64,000 nt of DNA from Pseudomonas maumuensis (GTDB lineage: Bacteria; Pseudomonadota; Gammaproteobacteria; Pseudomonadales; Pseudomonadaceae): assembly GCF_019139675.1 (NCBI RefSeq), contig NZ_CP077077.1, forward strand, positions 1,550,001 to 1,614,000, written 5' to 3'. Position 1 is the first letter of the stretch. Every line of letters begins with the position of its first letter. The notes below the pieces were generated by a model that saw only the letters and a program-made list of their open reading frames with translations, was not told the DNA's origin and did not search any database. This document shows, piece by piece, positions 32,101 through 39,112 of this stretch. The translations under genes were made by a program, and so were the position numbers.

Positions 32101-35100
32101 ATGGAAAAACACCAGGTCAACGGCGAGGAAGTCCTGGTTCCGGTGCTTTACCTGGCCCAGGCCAATAACCGCCTGGCGCCCAACGGAGCGCTGATCGCCG
32201 GCCAGGACGTGCAACTGATCGCCGGCGAGAACCTGACCAACGTCGGGATCCTGCAGGCCAGTCGCAACCTTTCCGCCACCGCCGGCAACAACCTGGTCAA
32301 CACCGGCCTGATCCAGGCCGGAGAACGCCTGGAACTGCTGGCCGGCAACAACCTGAGCAACAGCGCCGGCGGCATCATCACCGGGCGCGATGTAAGCCTG
32401 ACCGCGGTCAGCGGCGACATCATCAACCAGCGCGACCAAGTGCGCCATACGATGTCCTATGGGGGTGTGACCAACCAATGGGATTACCTCGACAATGCCG
32501 CGCGTATCGAGGCGTCCAATGGCCTGGCCCTGAAAGCCGGTCAGGACATCAAGAACATCGGCGGCGTGATCAAGAGCGAGGGAGACCTGTCGCTCAATGC
32601 TGGACGCGACGTGAGCCTGTTGGCGGTCGAGCAGCGCGAGGGGTTCTATAGCGGATCTCAGCGTAGCAGCACCGTGCAGCAACACGGCGCTACCCTTGAA
32701 GCCGGTCGCGACCTGAGCATTGGCGCAGGTCGCGATCTCACCGCCGTGGCCAGCCAGATCGACGCGGGCCGCAACCTCACCCTGGCTGCGGGCGAAGACC
32801 TGAACCTGAGCTCCGCCGCCAACGAAGCCCACAGTTTCAGCCGCAGCAAGAAGGTCACCCAGTCCCAAGACCAGGTCACCCAGGTCTCGACCACGCTCAA
32901 GGCCGGTGGCGACGTCTCACTGTCCGCAGGCCAGGACATGGCCATCGTCGCCAGCCAGGTCAAGGGCAAGGGCGATGTCGACATCGACGCCGAGCGCGAC
33001 CTGACCATCGCCTCCGACCAGAACGAAAGTGCTTCGTACTACCTGAAGAAGAGCAAGGGTTCGTTCGGTCGCAGCAGCTCGACGCAAAAAGAGAGCTACC
33101 ACAGCACCAACGTCGCCTCGGTGATCGAGGCCGGTGGCGACCTTACGGTCAACGTAAGCAAGAAGGCCGATGGTGGCATCTCCATTGACGGTGGCCGCGA
33201 TGTCTCGGTGATCGGCAGCCGGCTCAAGGCTGGCGGCGATGTCATGGTCGGGGCCACCGGCGATGTGGCGGTGTTGTCCGGTGTCGAGGAGCACGGCGAG
33301 TACAGCAAGAAGACCAAGTCCGGCTTCCTTGGCTTGTCGAAGAGCGGCAAGAGCCAGTTGCAGACCCGCGCCACGCAGGTGGGCAGCGAGCTCGATGCCG
33401 GCAACGACATTGTTCTGGCTGCAGGCAGCGACCTGCGTTTGCGGGCCAGCGAGGCGAACGCCGGCAACGATGTCGAACTGCGCGCAGGCTTGGTGGACAA
33501 GGAGGGCGACATCAACCTGGTGTCGGCCAATGACACTGCCTATAGCCGCTCGGAGGAATTCAAGAAGAAGTTCAAGCTGTCGCTTTCTCCCGACATCATC
33601 CTGAACCCGGCGGCATTGATGATGCCGATCGCACCGGGCACGGTCCTGCCGTCTGTGTCGATCGGCTCGGCCAAGGCTTCAGGGCAGGAGGCTCGCAGCA
33701 GCACCAGTGTCGGCAGTCAGGTGAGCGGTGAGCGTGACGCCACCCTGCAGGCAGCTCGCGATATCAACGTGTTGGGCAGCGGTGTCAGTGCCGGGCGCAA
33801 CGTCAGCCTCAACGCCGGGCGTGATGTCAATGTCAGCGCCGCACAGAACCAGAGCGACAACTCGCACTGGTCGAGCTCGAGCAAGACGGGCCTGCGTTTC
33901 GACAGTGACGACAACGGCATGAACTTCTTCGCCGGTGTCGAAAAGGAGAAGGCCAAGGACCGTTTGCGTGAGCAACTGAGCGCAGGTAGCCGCATCCAGG
34001 CCGGACAGGATCTGGATGTCAAAGCCGGACGCGACATCAACCAAACGGGCTCCGACCTGGTGGCTGGTCATGACATCAGCCTGGACGCTGGTCGCGATAT
34101 CAACATCGACGCGGGGCGCGAAACCCGTATTCAGGAACAGGAGCGTGAGTACGAATCGCACGGTATCAGTGGCTCGGTCAACCATAACGTGGGCAAGACC
34201 AAGGACGCGCTGAGCAACACCGGCAAGGGCGAGAATGGGGTGAGCAAGGGCTCCAGCACCCTGCAGACCCTGGATGCGATCGGTCAGTTCTTCGCCGGCC
34301 CGACCGGTGACGGCAAGATCGGCAGCAGCAAGCAGACCAGCAGCCAGCAAAGTGTCGACCAGAACAACCGTCCCTCGACGCTGGACGCTGGCAACGATGT
34401 GAAACTGCAGGCGGGCAACGACGTAAACATCAAGGGCAGTCAGTTGCAGGCCGGGCGTGACATCGACGTCAAAGGGCGTGACATCAACATCGATGTGGCC
34501 AAGGGCAGCAGCAGCCTGGAAAGCAACCAGTCGCAAAGTTGGGGGGGCATCCACGGCGGTACCAGCGGTGGCTTCAAGGTTGGTATCGGTGGCAGCCACG
34601 GTACTGCCAGCAACGACAGCCAGCAGGGTACTTCGACGCCAGCGCGGTTGGAGGCCGGGCGCGATGTTCGGCTCGAGTCCGCCAACGATCTGAACATTGT
34701 CGGTAGCCAGGTCAAAGGCGGGCGCGATGTCGAGTTGAATGCCGGCAACGACCTGAACATTCGCGCGGCGCAGAACGACAGCCAGCAGGAGCAAAATCGC
34801 CGCAGCGGTGGTGGCGAGGTGGGGCTGACCTTCGGCTCGGAGGGTGTTGGGGTATATGCCAGCGTCAATCTGGGCAAGGGGCATCTCGAGCGTGAGGCTC
34901 AGCGCCATGAGCAAGCCTATGTCTACGCCGGTGACCAATTGAAGTTCACCAGTGGTAAGGACACCTACATCAAGGGTGCCCAAGTACGTGGTGATGAGGT
35001 GATCGGTCGCGTCGGTGGCGACCTCAACGTGGCCTCGGCCATCGACACAGGCGAAGTAAAGGGCAAGGAGTTCGACATCAATGCCACGGTCACCATTGGT

Positions 35101-36834
35101 CCCGGGGCGGGTATCAGTGGCTCGGTAGGCTATGGCAAGACCACCGGCAAGACCGAGTGGGTCGAAGAGCAGACTCGCATCACCGGTCGTGACAAGGTCG
35201 ATATCCGCACCGAAAACCACACTCAGCTCGATGGTGCGCTGATCGCCGCCGACAACGGCAATCTCAAGCTTGATACCGGAACCCTTGGATACAGCGATAT
35301 CGCCGGCAAGGACAAGGAACACGGTTACTACCTGAATGTGGGGGGCAGTTGGAAGAAGGGGTCGGCCAACGCCGAGCAAGACCCTTCCAATGGCAAGGTC
35401 ACCGAAGGTGCAGGCAACGGGGAGAAGGGATCGAAGAACCAGACCAGTTGGAGTGTCAGTGGCTGGGAGTATGAGAAGGATCGCGAGCAGATTGTCCGCG
35501 CTACCGTGGGTGCGGGTGATATCACCGTGCGCAAGGACGCCGAGACAGGGCAGGACTCTACTGTCGGCCTCAACCGTGACCTCGACAAAGCCTATGAGAT
35601 TACGCGGGACAAGGAGTCGCGTACTGATCTCTACGTGACCGACAGCTCGTTGCACGATGCGCTGAACCCTAAGGAGACGCTGCAGAAGTGGAGCGATGGG
35701 CTACTCGACTACGACAAGACGGCCCTGAAGAACTTTGAGCAGGCCAGCACCGGCCTCAATGCTGCACTGAACCGGCTTGAGCGTGTAATGGGGCGGGACA
35801 TGGCAGCCGGGGTATCAGGTGTTACCAGCCGTGATTTCGCCGAGCAGACGCTGGAGCAGTTGATTCTCAGCGGCAAAAGTCGCAGTGAAGCCATGGCGAT
35901 GATGGCCGACGAGAAGTTCCAACAGAATGTGCTCAAGCAATTGAGCGATTTCTGGAGCATCAAGCCAGAGGTCGTGGCAGGGGCCAAGCAGGTATTGGAA
36001 GAGGCCAATCTCAATGATCCTGCCGGTGCATTGGTACTGGGCAACTCGGATGTTGTGGCCAGGCGCACTTTGTTGCAGGAAAACCTGCGATCGTTGGCAA
36101 GTATTGAACGGTTCATGCAGCAGAATGCGGAAGCGGCCCAAGCCGTCGCACTGGTGTTGGCACTGACGCAAGGTCCGAAATCCGTAATCCAGGCCGCAGC
36201 CTGGGGCGCCGCCGAGCAAACGCCATTGGGCCAAGAGTTGGCAAGGCGGTTGGACAAATTTCAGGATTATGTCGGTGAGCGTGTCGCCAAATACATGGAA
36301 AAAGAGGGTGACGCCGAGGTCCATTTCAATGAGAAGGATGATTACGATCAGTTCTTAATCGGTGGTGGTAAGCTCGTCGCGTCCATCCTTACCGGTGTAG
36401 TGACGAACAAAGGCAGTAAGTCACCGAAAAATCCAGTCAAAGAGTTGGAAGTGGATTCTTACAAGGATCTGAAGAGTCGGGAGGTTGTAGGGGATCGATT
36501 GGAGCACGATCATATTCCTTCAATGGCCGCTTTGCAGAAGGCCAAGGAGAAGGAACTGGGCCGCCCGCTTACAGATGAAGAGGCGAGGTTGCTCTACAAC
36601 AATGCCACTGCGATAGAGCTTCCGCGAGAAATCCACGTCGCCGGTCGCACTCATGGTGGCAAAAACACGGCAGCACAGGTGGAGCAAGACGCAGCTGACC
36701 TATGTGGTGCTGTATGTCGAGACACTGATGCACTGCGAAAGAATCTGTTGGAGAAGGGTTATCAAGCCGATATCGTAGAAGAAGCAATCAGAAAGATTTT
36801 TGAACGAAACCGCCTGACAGGGGTGATTGATTGA
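23146..36834 (+). CDS. Giant filamentous-haemagglutinin / CdiA-type exoprotein with C-terminal toxin-like domain
   Basis: A 4562-aa TpsA-type protein. The signal peptide (about residues 1-48, ending LWAQA) leads into the two-partner-secretion domain with NPNL (near residue 117) and NPHGI (near 158). Residues about 390-2250 are an array of roughly 20-residue FHA-type repeats (LDNRxGxLxSxxxLxLxA). Residues about 2300-2990 are non-repetitive, less GC-rich and resemble the receptor-binding region of CdiA. Residues about 3000-3900 are AGRDVxLxAGxDL-type FHA-2 repeats. The last 120 residues contain LEHDHIPS (His 4454 and 4456) and GRTHGG (His 4503), an arrangement like HNH-type nucleases. The classical VENN motif was not found. 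The immunity-position gene overlaps by 1 nt. No cdiB/tpsB gene lies nearby, so export must depend on a TpsB elsewhere. Killing activity is inference. Confidence 0.88.
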   Translation: MDVRLFAFLARQRSAVIQPREHFCGLPKRGLALLLANAMFWQPLWAQAAEGVVVSGPGTSLGQAGNGVPIVNIAAPNGSGLSHNQFSDYNVGQQGLILNNATDRTQATQLGGIILGNPNLRGTAANVILNEVNGANASQLRGYTEVAGRGAHVIVANPHGITCDGCGFINTPQATLSTGKPVLENGQLSRYQVDQGHIAIEGAGLNASNVDSFELIARSTKINAEIQARNLAIVAGRNDVDARTLAATARQDDGSAKPSLAIDSSALGGMYAGAVRLVGTEAGVGVRLDGRMIASGGDIQLEANGQLRMAQASATGDVRLQAAAIDAQGPVHAGQQLQLDSRGELVNRQGLTAGGQVQLNAGGQLSNLGGIQAGINIDGERVADADLKISAGAVDNRNQRLIASGDLALSTGTRLDNQGGSLSAGRDLSVNATTLDNRQQGKVLADGRMTLTGGQLLNGDRGQITSQGALNATWAHLDNQAGELSSLDTLALNLGSLDNRTGKVLANRGITVTSQGLVDNRTGRIASQATLDLTAQALNNGQGGHISGNQAVSVNVARLDQHGGHLSSVTALTLDLNHGRLDNRDGKIAANQLQLRQMADIDNQRGEIFGKGAFTLAGRSLDNTGGKFYSEQGLTVRLDQLLDNLDGLVSADGLDIRALTLNNQGGVVTSKSGLALVTGAAIDNRHGEISSTGLGQVTAGSLDNREGTITGGALALTVAQALDNRQGVLAADKALTLNAASLDNREQGKLLSDGTLTAKVTGLLDNQAKGLLNGVGATRIEAGQLDNRGGRLVGKDLLTLQGQRWDNRGGKIEADGALTLTIDHLDNRDQGLVSGQAWARFSGSELFNQLGIFGAKGNLGLVATHLDNSGGSLTSGGDLDGQVTRLEQLGGKLSADGTLTLKGNTLVNRQGAVVGAGQGMRLTVASVDNRGGELSAAKALSLTGQRLDNTGGQVLADTDLALTVAEVINQAQGLLRGKGQLTLDGQTLDNRAGRVSAGQGARLRLEQALDNGKGLLTSEGDLDIGAASLDNSDAELSSAGKLTLATTGKVDNQRGSITADGALDLRSASLDNRAGEVGAQGAIDIVTGTLDNRDSGHVVGNDRMTLKAGQVNNAGSDSRIDSDGAMQLTASGLDQQAGRLLSKASITLDLGQGALVNHGLIKAPVLVLHNLGRVDNQNGEITSPQGFTLAANTLDNRQGKLLSEQALTVRIAQALDNTKGLVSAKGLDLHAASLDNREGTVSSRAGLVLTVDGRLDNRQGTLVGDTALNLVAGTLDNSKGKVSGKGQGEVQADTLLNNAGSLISLEQLRIKGAELDNREAGLLGSNGALTLEVDRIDNRGGEITGKAAVAVTGTSLDNSDGGLLVAGTGMTLALQSLLNRNKARLEAQTGLTLTGLTLDNDGGRLTSQRDMTLTLTGAALNRLGLISAEGQLVLAAHSLDNSTGKLDSAGSLKLTTGGALLNQGGELLGDSDITLASASLDNTDKGVIASKGAQAITTGHLDNSRQGSISSNRTLDVHAGQLDNRDGGRVGSREALTATVTGLDQQGGKLFSDTSVKLDLGHGHLDNRGGLINAPSLQLDNLKTVANQGGEMSSAQAFTVAAEQLDNGNGRLLSDQRLLLRVSQRLDNLKGLIGGQSLEIHAGALSNRDGGRIEAKDALALTSKGLDNHAGKLLGSSLALDLGGADLDNGAGLITTAGPLTLVNLAKLNNQGGEISTAQALQLDVSELDNRDGKLISEQTLAITSGAIDNRNGLVSGWQGLSVTGQSLDNRQQGTLSSRSGAVQASVTGALRNSDGGALVAQQRLDVKAASLDNSAKGILSSGGGQQLTITAALDNQDGGLIDAGEKLLISSGSFDNHGGRVATRQDLGLTAASLNNNDGSLAAQGTLTLDLLGELLNRQGKLFAGKDLLIQRAGLVDNQAGQIASQGLLKVLAASLDNSQRGTLAATGLLTLDSRGALNNSGDGLIYSQQGDISLQAASLNNAKGSVQAKGAISVQATGLLDNQGGKLIAQDGALTVNADTLDNRGGILASLKQALGVRTTGVLRNGSDAAGQRGILQALSLDVQSASLDNHGGRIAALGGDALIRTGQLDNRDGGISASGLLKVTGASLLNGGDARGEMVGQRIELGLSGALDNRGGIIESASTLAITAASLDNQGGQLRAVGTSGKSQFAIGGLFDNRNGQVEIGNSDLTLGAGLLQNVGGKVLHVGKGVFDIDTANLTRAGGSLSTRGGLTLTADSWTNGSVIQAGRLTVNVNNLTQTAGGQLLAVDSLVGNGGNWSNDGLIASDGALSLNLGGTYSSASGRVNSLGTLGVSAAQMNLGSNASITGVGNTSVNVAGLLGNQGRLSSAGDLLVNAGSLNNLGTLGGNQLVRVTTGNLRNERGLLFSGGDMQLYTGSLTNFYGDVYSLAGLTVARDGAGNRATLLENISGSLESAADMSLRAATIDNRKEFIKTTDRLISGAIGLRSTGRASGHYVLQESYETKLEIDTPASMIAAGGHLQMQGQTLTNSNSVMSARGDLIADFATFNNVGTSFGSFKTLKSFNVSVGGRDWLAAAAQYNAANDPGYSMTTLNSRWARGPVANFRHWDAGWNESVAVPRISGSPQAYEESFSLGWINSWGWRHGVSFLNVAPAYSAGGTRVALPAQVQNFFDTRTVALPGQAGVINAVVQAGGRVQINATQNLTNSVIQQSQAIGSPVAKPFDPALPGATGTALVSLHAQLPPDLARQQVNPLTLGSFTLPTGQNGLFRLSGASGNSAMASSPSWTFATSAISTREREALTPVVGTGTLQAGDAVSTRIADSQIERVGHQASTLAGQASSIGVLAPTGASVDVQVPQRSLGATGQALSVTSNLGISGMPRVPGLTPTVGNPYVSKPHKYLIETNPVLTELKQFMSSDYLLGNLGYDPDQSWKRLGDGLYEQRLIQQAVVARTGQQFIDGQTSGEQLFKYLMDNAIRSKDQLQLSLGVGLTASQVAALTHDIVWMEKHQVNGEEVLVPVLYLAQANNRLAPNGALIAGQDVQLIAGENLTNVGILQASRNLSATAGNNLVNTGLIQAGERLELLAGNNLSNSAGGIITGRDVSLTAVSGDIINQRDQVRHTMSYGGVTNQWDYLDNAARIEASNGLALKAGQDIKNIGGVIKSEGDLSLNAGRDVSLLAVEQREGFYSGSQRSSTVQQHGATLEAGRDLSIGAGRDLTAVASQIDAGRNLTLAAGEDLNLSSAANEAHSFSRSKKVTQSQDQVTQVSTTLKAGGDVSLSAGQDMAIVASQVKGKGDVDIDAERDLTIASDQNESASYYLKKSKGSFGRSSSTQKESYHSTNVASVIEAGGDLTVNVSKKADGGISIDGGRDVSVIGSRLKAGGDVMVGATGDVAVLSGVEEHGEYSKKTKSGFLGLSKSGKSQLQTRATQVGSELDAGNDIVLAAGSDLRLRASEANAGNDVELRAGLVDKEGDINLVSANDTAYSRSEEFKKKFKLSLSPDIILNPAALMMPIAPGTVLPSVSIGSAKASGQEARSSTSVGSQVSGERDATLQAARDINVLGSGVSAGRNVSLNAGRDVNVSAAQNQSDNSHWSSSSKTGLRFDSDDNGMNFFAGVEKEKAKDRLREQLSAGSRIQAGQDLDVKAGRDINQTGSDLVAGHDISLDAGRDINIDAGRETRIQEQEREYESHGISGSVNHNVGKTKDALSNTGKGENGVSKGSSTLQTLDAIGQFFAGPTGDGKIGSSKQTSSQQSVDQNNRPSTLDAGNDVKLQAGNDVNIKGSQLQAGRDIDVKGRDINIDVAKGSSSLESNQSQSWGGIHGGTSGGFKVGIGGSHGTASNDSQQGTSTPARLEAGRDVRLESANDLNIVGSQVKGGRDVELNAGNDLNIRAAQNDSQQEQNRRSGGGEVGLTFGSEGVGVYASVNLGKGHLEREAQRHEQAYVYAGDQLKFTSGKDTYIKGAQVRGDEVIGRVGGDLNVASAIDTGEVKGKEFDINATVTIGPGAGISGSVGYGKTTGKTEWVEEQTRITGRDKVDIRTENHTQLDGALIAADNGNLKLDTGTLGYSDIAGKDKEHGYYLNVGGSWKKGSANAEQDPSNGKVTEGAGNGEKGSKNQTSWSVSGWEYEKDREQIVRATVGAGDITVRKDAETGQDSTVGLNRDLDKAYEITRDKESRTDLYVTDSSLHDALNPKETLQKWSDGLLDYDKTALKNFEQASTGLNAALNRLERVMGRDMAAGVSGVTSRDFAEQTLEQLILSGKSRSEAMAMMADEKFQQNVLKQLSDFWSIKPEVVAGAKQVLEEANLNDPAGALVLGNSDVVARRTLLQENLRSLASIERFMQQNAEAAQAVALVLALTQGPKSVIQAAAWGAAEQTPLGQELARRLDKFQDYVGERVAKYMEKEGDAEVHFNEKDDYDQFLIGGGKLVASILTGVVTNKGSKSPKNPVKELEVDSYKDLKSREVVGDRLEHDHIPSMAALQKAKEKELGRPLTDEEARLLYNNATAIELPREIHVAGRTHGGKNTAAQVEQDAADLCGAVCRDTDALRKNLLEKGYQADIVEEAIRKIFERNRLTGVID
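24310..29900 (+). repeat. Degenerate FHA-1 repeat array inside the giant exoprotein gene
   Basis: About 5.6 kb of degenerate in-frame repeats of around 60-75 nt encoding LDNRxGx-type units; 'ctggacaaccgc' and close variants recur dozens of times. In FHA-type proteins such units stack into a right-handed beta-helix that projects from the cell. The reverse strand of this array also stays open for long stretches, giving large but meaningless frames. Confidence 0.8.
32190..34800 (+). repeat. FHA-2-type repeat array inside the giant exoprotein gene
   Basis: In-frame repeats of the AGRDVxLxAGxDLxxxxS type (for example AGQDVQLIAGENLTNVG, AGRDLSIGAGRDLTAVAS), interrupted by charged inserts (KKSKGSFGRSS, KKTKSGFLGLSK). 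In CdiA proteins this region stays in the periplasm before target contact and helps move the toxin through the target outer membrane; here that role is inferred from arrangement. Confidence 0.7.
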
Positions 36835-37289
36835 TGGACTGGATGAAGCTGTTGAGCCTTGTCGGTAAAGACCAAGGGGACAATGACTTTCAGGAGCTTG
36901 CTACCGTGCTTGGTGAGCAGCCGCAGGTGAAGGAAACGCCCTTGTCGTATAACGACCCAGAGGGAGGGACTCTTTATCACAAGTACCTCAATAGTGGGTT
37001 GGAGCTCGGCTTTCGAGCGCACAGACTCAATCACATCCATATCTACGTGCAGAGCCACGAGGGCTATGCTCCGTTCCAGGGGAGCATTCTCGATCAGAAC
37101 GCACAAGACTGGGGGCGTGAAGCCCTCATGCAAGCGCTTGGTTCTCCAGATAGTCAGGGGGGGGGCAAGATGGATGGTTTGCTCGGTTATATCCGCCCGT
37201 GGGTGCGTTATGAGGGGGCAGGCCCTGCATTGCGTGCAGAGTTTTCGCAAGATGGGCGGTTGTGGAAGTGTTCACTCATGCTCGAGTAG
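36834..37289 (+). CDS. Putative immunity protein for the FHA C-terminal toxin (CdiI position)
   Basis: A 151-aa cytoplasmic protein with no signal peptide, acidic to neutral. Its ATG shares one base with the TGA of the giant gene (TGATG at 36832-36836), so translation is coupled. Size, position and lower GC match immunity genes of contact-dependent-inhibition systems. The segment HIHIYVQSHEGYAPFQGSIL followed by ALGSP resembles a pattern seen in several immunity families, but I cannot assign a named one. A TTG at 36831 is also in frame. The neutralising function is inferred only from context. Confidence 0.65.
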   Translation: MDWMKLLSLVGKDQGDNDFQELATVLGEQPQVKETPLSYNDPEGGTLYHKYLNSGLELGFRAHRLNHIHIYVQSHEGYAPFQGSILDQNAQDWGREALMQALGSPDSQGGGKMDGLLGYIRPWVRYEGAGPALRAEFSQDGRLWKCSLMLE

Positions 37290-37444
37290 ATGTCATTGAA
37301 CGGAACAGCCATTGGTCAGGCTCTGGAGACAGTTTTAACGTTGAGTCATCCAGGCTGCCATCGCCAAGGCTTGTCCCCCGATAATCGGGATCCATTCTCA
37401 CTGCCGAGCCTTGCCATGTCGTTCAACACGCAGAGGGGCCGCCC

Positions 37445-38371
37445 ATGAGCGCGGTCCGCAAGAACCCCGACGCTTTTGCTTTCCAGGTCATGCTGGGGCT
37501 GTGCCTGATCTGGGGCTGCCAGCAGGTGCTGATCAAATCCGCCGCGGTGGATATCGCACCGGTCATGCAGGCGGCGTTTCGCAATGGCATCGCGGCCGTA
37601 CTGGTAGGCTTGCTGGTGTGCTTCCGGGGTGGCTGGAGCCAGGTCGGCAGCACCTGGCGCGCCGGGCTGCTGGCCGGTGCGCTGTTCGGGCTGGAGTTCC
37701 TGTTCATCGCCGAGGGGCTGAAGCTGACCTCGGCGGCGCATATGTCGGTGTTCCTCTACACCGCGCCGATCTTCACCGCCCTGGGACTGCATTTCATGAT
37801 GCCCAGCGAGCGACTGCGGCTGTTGCAGTGGCTGGGGATCCTGCTGGCGTTCGGGGGGATTGCCCTGGCCTTCGCGGGCGGTGTTTCCCTGGAGCACCTC
37901 GATGGGCGCATGTTGCTGGGCGACGCCCTGGCGATTCTCGCGGGCCTGGCCTGGGGCGCGACCACGGTGGTGGTGCGCGGCTCGCGGTTGTCCGAGGCAC
38001 CGGCGACCTTGACCCTGTTCTACCAGCTGGCGGTGGGGTTCGTCGGGCTGGTGCTGATCGCCTTGGTGAGCGGGCAGATCGCCGACTTTTCGTTGACCCC
38101 GCTGGCGGTGGGCAGCGTGCTGTTCCAGGGGATCGTGGTGTCGTTCGTGAGCTACCTGACCTGGTTCTGGTTGCTGCGTAAGTACCTGGCCTCGAACCTG
38201 GCGGTGTTTTCCTTCATCACGCCGCTGTTCGGGGTGACCTTCGGCGTGCTGCTGCTGGACGAGCCGCTGAGCCTGAACTTCGTGATCGGCGCGGTGATGG
38301 TGCTGCTCGGGGTGATCATGGTCAGCGCCGAGGCGTGGGTGCGGCAGCAGTTGCGCAAACTGGTGGGATGA
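37445..38371 (+). CDS. DMT-superfamily (EamA) transporter
   Basis: A 308-aa inner-membrane protein with about ten hydrophobic segments in two EamA halves (LCLIWGCQQVLIKSAAVDIAP in the first; AGLAWGATTVVVRGSRL in the second). It probably exports a small metabolite; the substrate is unknown. GAGG lies 7-8 nt before the ATG. Normal GC content returns here, marking the right edge of the lower-GC toxin/immunity segment. Confidence 0.83.
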   Translation: MSAVRKNPDAFAFQVMLGLCLIWGCQQVLIKSAAVDIAPVMQAAFRNGIAAVLVGLLVCFRGGWSQVGSTWRAGLLAGALFGLEFLFIAEGLKLTSAAHMSVFLYTAPIFTALGLHFMMPSERLRLLQWLGILLAFGGIALAFAGGVSLEHLDGRMLLGDALAILAGLAWGATTVVVRGSRLSEAPATLTLFYQLAVGFVGLVLIALVSGQIADFSLTPLAVGSVLFQGIVVSFVSYLTWFWLLRKYLASNLAVFSFITPLFGVTFGVLLLDEPLSLNFVIGAVMVLLGVIMVSAEAWVRQQLRKLVG

Positions 38372-38383
38372 CAGGGCGCAAGC

Positions 38384-38433
38384 AAGTGCCGGTCCTTGAG
38401 GTATTAGATGCCACAGGACCGGGAAGGCACTTC
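38384..38433. terminator. Imperfect hairpin between convergent genes
   Basis: aagtgccggtcct pairs with aggaccgggaaggcactt, leaving a 5-nt bulge, around a loop of about 18 nt. It lies between the DMT transporter and antitoxin stop codons and may end transcription from both sides. There is no T run. Confidence 0.4.
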
Positions 38434-38435
38434 GC

Positions 38436-38741
38436 CTAGCCTGCACCTTGCTGGGATAAGTGGGGTCTGGCAGCCATGTCTATTCCCAACGCTTTCATTA
38501 CAGTCAGGAACGATTTGAGCGTTGGGTTGCCGTGTTCACTGAACGAGCGGTAAAGCTGCTCGCGAGACAGGCCTGTTTCCTTTGCCAGTTCACTCATGCC
38601 CCTGGCGCGAGCCACCACGCCCACGGCTTTTGCTACGTAGGCTGCATCCCCTGTCTCCAATGCATCGGTCATGAACTGCGCGATGGTTTCCGGTGAAGTC
38701 AGATAGGCGGCGGCGTCGAATTCATGGAACGTTTCAGTCAT
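38436..38741 (-). CDS. Antitoxin of a HI1420-type addiction module (HTH protein)
   Basis: A 101-aa DNA-binding protein with a Cro/CI-type helix-turn-helix (GMSELAKETGLSREQLYRSFSEHGNPTLKSFLTVMKALGI, about residues 48-88). This matches the downstream-antitoxin family that pairs with HI1419-type toxins, where the toxin gene comes first. It begins 8 nt inside the end of the toxin gene, so translation is coupled. It should neutralise the toxin and repress the shared promoter. Confidence 0.87.
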   Translation of the reverse strand: MTETFHEFDAAAYLTSPETIAQFMTDALETGDAAYVAKAVGVVARARGMSELAKETGLSREQLYRSFSEHGNPTLKSFLTVMKALGIDMAARPHLSQQGAG

Positions 38742-39036
38742 TTTGCATCCTCCACGACTGCAGGATCTGCCGGGCTGCCTTGATGTCCCGTTGCTGGCTG
38801 CTTTTGTCGCCGCCGCAAAGCAGGACGATCAAGGTATCGCCGTATTGGTGAAAATACACCCGATAGCCTGGGCCGTAATGGACTCTCAGCTCACTCATGC
38901 CATGGCCGACCGGTGAAACGTCACCCGCTAGCCCTTCCTTGAGTCGGTTGACACGAGCGACGATTCTGGCCCTTGCCGTGGCATCCCGAAGCCCGATCAG
39001 CCAATGCCTGAAACTGCTGGATTCGATGGTTTTCAT
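38734..39036 (-). CDS. RelE/ParE-superfamily toxin (HI1419 type, phage Gp49-like)
   Basis: A 100-aa protein of the RelE/HigB-like group that cleaves mRNA on the ribosome or otherwise stops growth. Family landmarks are FRHWLIGLRDATARARIVARVNRL, GMSELRVHYGPGYRVYF, the LLCGGDKSSQQRDI segment and A...L at the end. The ATG at 39036 (MKTIESS) is chosen because family members begin this way; the longer frame to 39231 runs into the next gene. An AT-rich stretch (tattttataaac, minus strand) just upstream is a plausible -10. The pair forms a type II toxin-antitoxin operon. Confidence 0.87.
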   Translation of the reverse strand: MKTIESSSFRHWLIGLRDATARARIVARVNRLKEGLAGDVSPVGHGMSELRVHYGPGYRVYFHQYGDTLIVLLCGGDKSSQQRDIKAARQILQSWRMQND

Positions 39037-39112
39037 CGAGTGAATGTAGTTTATAAAATACAATGGCAAAGGCTGCAAATGGTTTCGACCTTTTGCAGTC
39101 GGGTTTTCCCTG

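Noticed and set aside
35700..36500. A classical VENN pretoxin motif marking the CdiA-CT boundary
   Set aside because: No VENN or close variant is present in the translated C-terminal 400 residues; the boundary is inferred from composition instead.
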